Positions 54,286 through 64,000 of a DNA stretch of 64,000 nucleotides are shown in pieces. A model generated the notes under the pieces. It saw only the letters and a program-made list of their open reading frames with translations. It ran no database searches and was not told where the DNA came from. Made by a program: the position numbers and the translations under genes. Position 1 is the first letter of the stretch, and every line of letters begins with the position of its first letter. Source of the DNA: Streptomyces amritsarensis (GTDB lineage: Bacteria; Actinomycetota; Actinomycetes; Streptomycetales; Streptomycetaceae); assembly GCF_001953875.1 (NCBI RefSeq), contig NZ_MQUR01000018.1:31648-95647 (forward strand). Direction: 5' to 3'.

Positions 54286-54698
54286 AGATCACCATGGAGT
54301 GGGCCTGGACCGCTCTGGCCCACCATCTCCCGTCAGATCCCGCCGTGTGGGATCCCTCCGGGGTGGCCGCCGCGGTCGCCCGGCACCAGAACGACCTCGT
54401 CCTGGTGCCCGAACAGCCCGCCCCGGACACCGCGTGGCGGGCCGCTGCGTTTCTGCACACCCTCGCGGTCTGCCCGGCGCTGGAATCGCCGATGAACGAG
54501 TTCTACGCGGCCGCGGCGACCCGCTCGTACCTGCGCGTGGCCGGAGCCGCGAAGTTGCCCTCGCCGGAGGAGCTCGGCGATCTCGTCGAGGCGGCGAAGC
54601 TGGGCCTCGCGGACGTCGCAGCCGTGGCCGAGGAACTGCGGGCCCGGATGAAGGAGCCGCTGGAGGCCTCCTCCCAGGGTCGCGCCGAGGACGGCTGA
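54282..54698 (+). CDS. Fic/Doc-like toxin partner lacking the catalytic motif
   Basis: A 138-aa protein whose order of features follows Doc/Fic toxins: AVARHQNDL, then RAAAFLHTLA, then NEFYAAAATRSYLRVAG. In active Fic proteins the segment after the helix LLHSLARN is HPFxDGNKRTA; here it reads CPALESPMNEFYA, so the catalytic His, the Gly-Asn loop and the Arg are missing. The start is TTG 54282, overlapping the antitoxin stop by 4 nt. It could be an inactive or re-purposed toxin, or a partner with another activity. I recall similar pairs in Streptomyces annotated as Fic-family toxin components. Confidence 0.6.
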   Translation: MKITMEWAWTALAHHLPSDPAVWDPSGVAAAVARHQNDLVLVPEQPAPDTAWRAAAFLHTLAVCPALESPMNEFYAAAATRSYLRVAGAAKLPSPEELGDLVEAAKLGLADVAAVAEELRARMKEPLEASSQGRAEDG

Positions 54699-54699
54699 A

Positions 54700-54732
54700 C
54701 CCCGGCACGATCCGGGAGGAATCGTGCCGGGG
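54700..54732. terminator. 12-bp perfect hairpin, RHH-Fic-like operon end
   Basis: Arms 54700-54711 and 54721-54732 are exact, with a 9-nt loop. It lies directly after the stop of the Fic-like gene and 30 bp from the stop of the convergent aminopeptidase gene. Confidence 0.75.
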
Positions 54733-54761
54733 CCCTGAGCGGGGAGCGGGACCGCCCTCGC

Positions 54762-56147
<1,386 letters not shown>

Positions 56148-56226
56148 TCAGTGCGAGCCTGATGGTCAGCGAGAGTATGACTGTCCGTCAAGACCTCAAT
56201 CCGGTCAGGGCAGTTCGGAAAACGGA

Positions 56227-56261
56227 CGATCCCCGGTACGGAGGGTCCGTATCGGGGATCG
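56227..56261 (-). terminator. 16-bp hairpin after the RarD gene
   Basis: Arms 56227-56242 and 56246-56261 pair around GGG with one G-T wobble. On the minus strand a short T-rich stretch follows. It is 43 bp past the RarD stop. Confidence 0.7.
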
Positions 56262-56303
56262 TGAGGCCTGAGCGTTTGCTGGTGCGGGCCCTGCGGGCGG
56301 TCG

Positions 56304-57248
56304 TTACGCGGGTTCGCGGGCCGGCGCCGGGGCGACCACGGGGGCCGCCTCCACGCGGGCGCGGGAGCGGCGCGCCGTACGCAGCGCGTCCCAGGTCAGG
56401 AGGGCCAGCGCGGCCCACACCAGGGAGAAGCCGGCCCAGCGCTCGGGAGGCATCGCCTCGTGGAAGTACAGGACGCCCAGCCCGAACTGGAACACCGGGG
56501 CCATGTACTGGAGCAGCCCGAGGGTCGACAGCGGGACCCGGATGGCGGCCGCCCCGAAGAACACCAGCGGGATCGCCGTGACCAGGCCGGTCGCGGCCAG
56601 CAGCAGCGCGTGGCCGACGCCCTCCGAGGTGAAGCTGGACCGGCCCTGCGCGCCCAGCCACAGCAGGTAGCCGAGGGCCGGCAGGAACAGCATGGCCGTC
56701 TCGGCGGCCAGCGACTCCAGCCCGCCCATGTTGAGCTTCTTCTTGATCAGGCCGTACGTCGCGAAGGTGCAGGCCAGGACCAGCGAGATCCATGGCGGCC
56801 GTCCGTAGCCGACGGCGAGCACGAGCACCGCGACGAAGCTGAGGCCGACGGCCACCCACTGCGCGCGGCGCAGCCGCTCACCGAGGATCAGCACGCCCAT
56901 CGCGATGCTGACCAGCGGGTTGATGAAGTAGCCGAGGCTCGACTCGACGACGTGGCCGTTGTTGACGGACCAGATGTACAGGCCCCAGTTCACGCTGATC
57001 ACCGACGCGGCCAGTGCGGTCAGGCCCAGTTTGCGCGGTTGGCGCAGCAGCTCGCGTATCCAGCCCCAGCGGCGCACCGCGAGCAGCGCCAGGCCGACCA
57101 CGGCCAGGGACCACGTCATGCGGTGGGCGAGGATCTCGACGGCCCCGGCCGGCATCAGGAGCGGCCAGAAGAGGGGGACCAGCCCCCACATCCCGTAGGC
57201 GCCGAATCCGTAGAGCAAACCCGCGCGCTGCTCGTTCTGTGCCTTCAC
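56304..57248 (-). CDS. rarD: RarD-type EamA family transporter
   Basis: A 314-aa membrane protein with about ten helices in two EamA repeats. GLLYGFGAYGMWGLVPLFWP, HRMTWSLAVVGLA, NWGLYIWSVNNGHVVESSLGYFINPL and LQYMAPVFQFGLGVLYFHE are RarD signatures. RarD-type proteins are annotated as chloramphenicol-sensitive protein family members, but the true substrate is unknown. I chose GTG 57248, which has AGGAGG upstream, over the ATG nine codons earlier. Confidence 0.93.
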   Translation of the reverse strand: MKAQNEQRAGLLYGFGAYGMWGLVPLFWPLLMPAGAVEILAHRMTWSLAVVGLALLAVRRWGWIRELLRQPRKLGLTALAASVISVNWGLYIWSVNNGHVVESSLGYFINPLVSIAMGVLILGERLRRAQWVAVGLSFVAVLVLAVGYGRPPWISLVLACTFATYGLIKKKLNMGGLESLAAETAMLFLPALGYLLWLGAQGRSSFTSEGVGHALLLAATGLVTAIPLVFFGAAAIRVPLSTLGLLQYMAPVFQFGLGVLYFHEAMPPERWAGFSLVWAALALLTWDALRTARRSRARVEAAPVVAPAPAREPA

Positions 57249-57395
57249 GGGGCCTCCTGTGCGACTTCCAGCCAACTTTCACGACCGTATCGCCGCGCAG
57301 CCCAGATGTCATGCCCGTAATGGGGAGATACTCATGACATCTTTCGGTCCGCGGCGGCGCACCTGCCCGAAGACCGCCCGCACACCCCGCCGCCC

Positions 57396-58250
57396 TCAGG
57401 CGAGCGCCGCCGCGATCGCCCCGGAGACCGGGGCCGTGGGCCGCCCGATCAGTCGGGCCAGGTCGCCGCCGGTGCCCGCCAGCCGGCCGCGCGCGATCGC
57501 CGCGTCCACGTCCACGACGATCGCCGCGAACTCCTCGGGCATCCCGGCGCCCGTCAGGATCCGCAGGTGCTCGTCGGCCGTGACCTGCGTGTACGCGATC
57601 TCCTTGCCGCTCTGCGCCGACACCTCGGCCGCGTACTCCGCGAGGCTCCACGCCGTGTCGCCGGAGAGCTCGTAGACCCGGTTCAGATGCCCCTCGCCGG
57701 TGAGCACCACGGCCGCGGCGGCCGCGTAGTCGGCGCGCGCCGCCGAGGCGATCCGGCCCTCGCCGGCACTGGCCACGACGGCCCCGTGGCCGAGAACGGT
57801 CGGCAGCTCGCGGGTGTAGTTCTCGTGGTACCAGCCGTTGCGCAGGAAGGTGTACGGCAGTCCGGAGGCGAGGACGGCCTGCTCGGTGGCGGTGTGCTCG
57901 GCGGCCAGGTCGAAGTCCGCCTCCGGTCCGCCGAGTACGCCCGTGTACGCCAGCTGCGCCACGCCCGCCGCCTTCGCGGCGCCGATCACGGCGGTGTGCT
58001 GCGCGACGCGCCGCCCGATCTCGTTGCCGGAGATCAGCAGCACGCGGTCGCCGGGCCGGAAGGCGCCGGCCAGGGCGGCCGGGTCGTCGTAGTCGGCGAC
58101 GCGGACCTCGATCCCGCGTGCGGCCAGGTCGGCGGCCTTCTCCTCGTTGCGGACGACGACGGCGACGCGGTCGGCGGGAACCCGGGCCAGCAGTTCCTCG
58201 ACGACGAGACGGCCGAGGGCTCCGGTGGCTGCGGTGACGACGATGCTCAT
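57396..58250 (-). CDS. NmrA-like NAD(P)-dependent oxidoreductase
   Basis: A 284-aa Rossmann-fold protein of the atypical SDR/NmrA group related to quinone oxidoreductase 2 (QorB/YtfG). The cofactor motif is [17 protein letters not shown] near the N-terminus (GxxGxxG-type variant), with R in VVVRNEEKAADLAARG for NADP. LPYTFLRNGWYHENY is a family segment. It may reduce quinones or sense the NADP ratio. The start is ATG 58250 with GGAGAG; the extension to 58331 crosses an inverted repeat. Confidence 0.88.
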   Translation of the reverse strand: MSIVVTAATGALGRLVVEELLARVPADRVAVVVRNEEKAADLAARGIEVRVADYDDPAALAGAFRPGDRVLLISGNEIGRRVAQHTAVIGAAKAAGVAQLAYTGVLGGPEADFDLAAEHTATEQAVLASGLPYTFLRNGWYHENYTRELPTVLGHGAVVASAGEGRIASAARADYAAAAAVVLTGEGHLNRVYELSGDTAWSLAEYAAEVSAQSGKEIAYTQVTADEHLRILTGAGMPEEFAAIVVDVDAAIARGRLAGTGGDLARLIGRPTAPVSGAIAAALA

Positions 58251-58290
58251 GACTGCTCTCCTCGTAGGACGACAACGCCAGCCTACGGTA

Positions 58291-58316
58291 AGCGCTAACT
58301 TTTTGAAAGTGCTGCG
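58291..58316. promoter_or_regulatory. Imperfect AT-rich inverted repeat upstream of the NmrA-like gene
   Basis: AGCGC and ACTTT segments are mirrored across TTG (AGCGCTAACTTT and AAAGTGCTGCGCT). It lies about 40-65 bp upstream of the NmrA-like start, where an operator is expected. HxlR-type regulators often sit beside such genes, but none is in the window. Confidence 0.35.
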
Positions 58317-58380
58317 CTGGGGAGAGTGCACAGAGGCGGGTCGGGAGGGCGGTCAGGGCGGGCGGGCCGGAGCCGCACGC

Positions 58381-58418
58381 ACCGAAGCCCGGGCCCCCGC
58401 GGGGGCCCGGGCTTCGGT
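58381..58418 (-). terminator. 18-bp perfect hairpin ending korAB
   Basis: Arms 58381-58398 and 58401-58418 are exact with a GC spacer. It is 18 bp beyond the korB stop on the minus strand. Confidence 0.8.
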
Positions 58419-58436
58419 GCCGGCCGTGTCGTCGGG

Positions 58437-61452
<3,016 letters not shown>

Positions 61453-61584
61453 TGAACTGGACCTCCTTCGAGGCGTGAGCACCCCCATGACCCACCCTAC
61501 GACGGTAGGGATCAGGTCCCCAGGAGCGACCACATTCTGGACCGTAGGACCGCACTTTGAGACGGCCCTGCCGGTATGCCGTAT

Positions 61585-61599
61585 CTGACAGAGTGTCAG
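61585..61599 (-). terminator. Small hairpin after the response-regulator gene
   Basis: A CTGACA/TGTCAG stem with a GAG loop lies 5 bp beyond the response-regulator stop. It is short, so it may be a weak terminator or part of korAB control. Confidence 0.3.
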
Positions 61600-61603
61600 T
61601 CGA

Positions 61604-62275
61604 TCAAGATTTCAGATAGGTGAGAACGGCCAGTACGCGCCGGTGATCCCCGTCACTCGGCGACAGGCCCAGTTTCATGAAGATGTTGCTGACGTGCTTC
61701 TCCACCGCTCCGTCGCTCACGACCAGCTGCTTGGCCACGGCGGAATTGGTGCGGCCCTCGGCCATCAGGCCGAGCACCTCGCGCTCGCGGGGCGTCAGAC
61801 CCGCCAGCACGTCCTGCTTCCGGCTGCGCCCGAGCAGCTGCGCGACGACCTCGGGGTCCAGGGCCGTGCCGCCCCGGGCCACCCGGACCACCGCGTCCAG
61901 GAACTCGCGCACATCGGCCACCCGGTCCTTCAACAGATACCCCACTCCGGTACTGGAACCGGCCAGGAGCTCGGTGGCGTACTGCTCCTCCACGTACTGC
62001 GACAGCACGAGCACGCCTATCCCGGGGTGGTCGCGCCGCAACCGTACGGCGGCCCGCACGCCCTCGTCGGTGTGCGTCGGCGGCATCCGCACGTCCGCGA
62101 CCACCACGTCCGGCAGCGCATCCTCCGCCGCGAGGTCCGCCACCGTCTTGATCAGGGCCTCCGCGTCCCCGACGCCCGCCACGACGTCATGCCCCCGGTC
62201 GGTCAGCAACCGGGTCAGGCCCTCGCGCAGCAGCACTGAATCCTCGGCGATGACCACCCGCACCCTGTCTTCCAC
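61604..62275 (-). CDS. NarL/LuxR-family response regulator
   Basis: A 223-aa response regulator. The receiver has D12 and the phosphoacceptor D61 (VVVADVRMPP), with the conserved Lys in GVGYLLKDRV. The C-terminal LuxR helix-turn-helix reads LTPREREVLGLMAEGRTNSAVAKQL then DGAVEKHVSNIFMKLGL. It pairs with the sensor kinase encoded upstream on the same strand. A hairpin lies between the two genes, so it may have its own promoter. The target genes are unknown. Confidence 0.93.
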   Translation of the reverse strand: MEDRVRVVIAEDSVLLREGLTRLLTDRGHDVVAGVGDAEALIKTVADLAAEDALPDVVVADVRMPPTHTDEGVRAAVRLRRDHPGIGVLVLSQYVEEQYATELLAGSSTGVGYLLKDRVADVREFLDAVVRVARGGTALDPEVVAQLLGRSRKQDVLAGLTPREREVLGLMAEGRTNSAVAKQLVVSDGAVEKHVSNIFMKLGLSPSDGDHRRVLAVLTYLKS

Positions 62276-62477
62276 GACTCAGCAGCCCCCGCATCCACTC
62301 GTTCCCGTACTGCCCGACTCAGCCAAGCATCCCAGCCTTAAGTCCCGGTGAAGGCAGAGCCGGGACAACACGTGGGCGTACGGGGGGAGTTTTCGCACGG
62401 CGAGCGGACGCAAGACCGAAGTCCGGATCGATCGGGGCGGGCGCCCCGGGAAGCGACGGCCCGCCGGACGCGCGAAC

Positions 62478-62507
62478 GGGACCCCCGCCCACCCGGGCGG
62501 GAGTCCC
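62478..62507 (-). terminator. 13-bp hairpin between sensor kinase and response regulator genes
   Basis: Arms 62478-62490 and 62495-62507 pair with one mismatch around a 4-nt loop. It starts 16 bp after the kinase stop in the direction of transcription, in a 247-bp gap. Confidence 0.6.
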
Positions 62508-62522
62508 ACGGCTTCGCAGGCG

Positions 62523-63872
62523 TCAGGGCCGCCACGGCAGCTCGGCGGTGACCGTCGTGCCCTCGCCCTCGGGGGAGTCGACGACCAGCACCCCGTCCAC
62601 GGCGCCCAGCCGCTCGGCGAGCCCCGCCAGCCCCGCCGGCCCCGCCGGCCCCGTCCCGGTCCGCACGCCGGCGCCGCCCCGACCGTCGTCGGCGACCTGG
62701 AGCAGCAGCCGCCCCCCGGACTTCCACACATCCACCGAGGCGGACCGGGCCGCCGCGTGCCTGCTGATGTTCTGCAGCAGCTCCGAGACCGTGAAGTACG
62801 CGATCCCCTCGATGGCCGCGGCCGGCCGCGCCGGGAGGTCCACGGCCACCCGCACCGGCACGGCGCACCGCGACGCCACCGCGGACAGCGCCGCGTCCAG
62901 CCCGCGGTCCGTCAGCACCGCCGGGTGGATCCCGCGGGCCAGGTCCCGCAGCTCCTGGAGGGCGATCTTCACCTCGCCGTGCGCCTCGTCCACCATGCGG
63001 GCGGCGGCCCGCGGGTCCTCCCCGAGCTTCTCCTTCGCCGTCCCGAGGTCCATCGCCAGCGCCACGAGCCGGGCCTGCGCGCCGTCGTGCAGATCCCGTT
63101 CGATGCGCCTCAGGTCGGCGGCCGCCGTGTCCACGACGACACCCCGGTCCGACTCCAGCTCGGTGACCCGGCTGTCCAGCCGCGACGCCCCGAGCAGCCC
63201 GCCCACCATGACCCGGTCGACGGTGCTCAGGGCCCGGATCAGCCACGGGGTGGCGAGGGTGAGGACCAGCCCGACGAGGCAGGTGAGGGCGATCTCCGCG
63301 GGGGAGTCGAGGAAGAAGGAGTGGTCGCCGTTCTGGAAGAGCTGCAGCCCGGGCTGGTCGGTGTAGACCGGGAAGACCCAGAACCACACCGGGTACAGCA
63401 GATAGGTCCAGCCCGCCGCCCAGAACGTCAGCGCCGTGCAGGAAGCGAACACCGCCCACGGGAAGTGGATCAGGCAGTACAGCAGGTGACGCCAGGCGCT
63501 CCCGCTCTTGAGCACCGCGCCCATGGCGGCGAGGAGCCCGCTCTTCTTCGCCCGGATCGGCGCGGGCCCGGTGACGGCCGCCCCGAGCAGCGCCCGCACC
63601 CGGCCCCGCTCCAGCCGCCCGATCCCGCGGCCCATGGCGAGGGTGCCCGCCAGGACCGGGACGCCGAGGAAGGTGACGAGCAGGCCGGCGCCCAGGCTCA
63701 CCCCGGTGACGGCGAGCGAGAAGTACAGGGTGCTCAGCGGCAGCCCCACCAGCAGATACGCGAACTCCCGCCAGGTCCGCCCCGCCACCGGGGCCCGCAG
63801 CACCGCCCCGACACCGCCACGCCCGCCCCTGCCGTCGTCCATCTCCGACCCGCCCTTCAGCTCCTCGGCCAC
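62523..63872 (-). CDS. Sensor histidine kinase (HisKA_3 type)
   Basis: A 449-aa membrane histidine kinase. The N-terminal half has four or more membrane helices (FAYLLVGLPLSTLYFSLAVTG, LLVTFLGVPVLAGTLAMG, FPWAVFASCTALTFWAAGW, and one near LTCLVGLVLTLATPWLI). The phosphoacceptor His is in RRIERDLHDGAQARLVALAMDLG, typical of NarL partners. The ATPase part has YFTVSELLQNISRHAAA (N-box, with Gln for the usual Ala/Asn neighbour) and the G-box region VADDGRGGAG and GTTVTAELPW. There is no obvious extracellular sensor domain beyond short loops. The start is GTG 63872 with GGGAGGG upstream. Confidence 0.93.
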   Translation of the reverse strand: MAEELKGGSEMDDGRGGRGGVGAVLRAPVAGRTWREFAYLLVGLPLSTLYFSLAVTGVSLGAGLLVTFLGVPVLAGTLAMGRGIGRLERGRVRALLGAAVTGPAPIRAKKSGLLAAMGAVLKSGSAWRHLLYCLIHFPWAVFASCTALTFWAAGWTYLLYPVWFWVFPVYTDQPGLQLFQNGDHSFFLDSPAEIALTCLVGLVLTLATPWLIRALSTVDRVMVGGLLGASRLDSRVTELESDRGVVVDTAAADLRRIERDLHDGAQARLVALAMDLGTAKEKLGEDPRAAARMVDEAHGEVKIALQELRDLARGIHPAVLTDRGLDAALSAVASRCAVPVRVAVDLPARPAAAIEGIAYFTVSELLQNISRHAAARSASVDVWKSGGRLLLQVADDGRGGAGVRTGTGPAGPAGLAGLAERLGAVDGVLVVDSPEGEGTTVTAELPWRP

Positions 63873-64000
63873 ACCCCAACCCTCCCGTCCGCCCCCACCC
63901 CCGGGCCATGCGGCGGGTAGGCCTCTCCCCCCGGGGGTTAACCCCACCCCGCCCCCCCCCGCACCGCCCCCTGCCCCGGCCTGCGCACCGCCCCCTGCGC
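63873..64000. other. C-rich noncoding end of window
   Basis: The last 128 bp are strongly C-rich on the plus strand (runs of up to nine C) and hold the ribosome site and presumably the promoter of the sensor kinase. No further gene start is visible. Confidence 0.5.

Overview
The window is chromosomal DNA of a high-GC actinomycete, almost certainly a Streptomyces or close relative. The evidence is the very high GC content, frequent GTG starts, futalosine-route menaquinone genes (mqnA, mqnC), a complete 14-gene nuo operon, SGAP-type aminopeptidase, DUF3152 and PASTA-less Ser/Thr kinase proteins, and long GC-rich hairpin terminators. No database could be searched; all assignments come from reading motifs, gene order and start sites.

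Region 1 (about 1-12,909) is an anti-phage defence island. It is visibly less GC-rich than the rest. On the minus strand, one compact run encodes a 689-aa protein of unknown fold, a 325-aa protein, a giant 1814-aa DEAD/DEAH-type helicase with DUF1998-type zinc clusters, then an AAA/ABC-like ATPase and an HNH nuclease that overlap by 4 nt. A 5-methylcytosine methyltransferase is transcribed divergently from the head of the run. Gene content and order (methyltransferase, F, G, E) fit a type II Druantia system. The ATPase/HNH pair fits Septu (PtuA/PtuB). A perfect 15-bp hairpin lies between the helicase and the ATPase gene, so the two modules may be expressed at different levels. A tRNA-like fragment lies on the left flank.

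Region 2 (about 13,020-28,406) is core chromosome: a small membrane protein, a DHFR/RibD-like reductase, a secreted lytic transglycosylase with a PT-rich linker, a cold-shock protein, mqnA, a Ser/Thr kinase, mqnC, a LuxR regulator with a repetitive tail, a DUF3152 putative metalloprotease, menG, a glutaminase, a GNAT acetyltransferase, a geranylgeranyl-reductase-family flavoprotein (MenJ-like) and an NlpC/P60 hydrolase.

Region 3 (29,206-45,058) is nuoA-N, proton-pumping NADH:quinone oxidoreductase (complex I), in canonical order with most genes overlapping by 1-4 nt and a terminator at the end. Its quinone is menaquinone, and several enzymes for making it (MqnA, MqnC, MenG, the polyprenyl diphosphate synthase at 51.5 kb and the MenJ-like reductase) lie within 35 kb. 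A 2-oxoacid:ferredoxin oxidoreductase (korAB) follows at 58.4-61.5 kb.

Region 4 (45,125-63,872) holds a Uma2-family protein, a small secreted protein, fumarylacetoacetase, a HAD phosphatase, a CocE/NonD hydrolase, the polyprenyl synthase, a LolA-like exported protein, a ribbon-helix-helix antitoxin with a Fic/Doc-like partner that lacks the catalytic motif, an M28 aminopeptidase, a RarD transporter, an NmrA-like oxidoreductase, korAB and a NarL-type two-component system. Several convergent gene pairs are separated by perfect hairpins.
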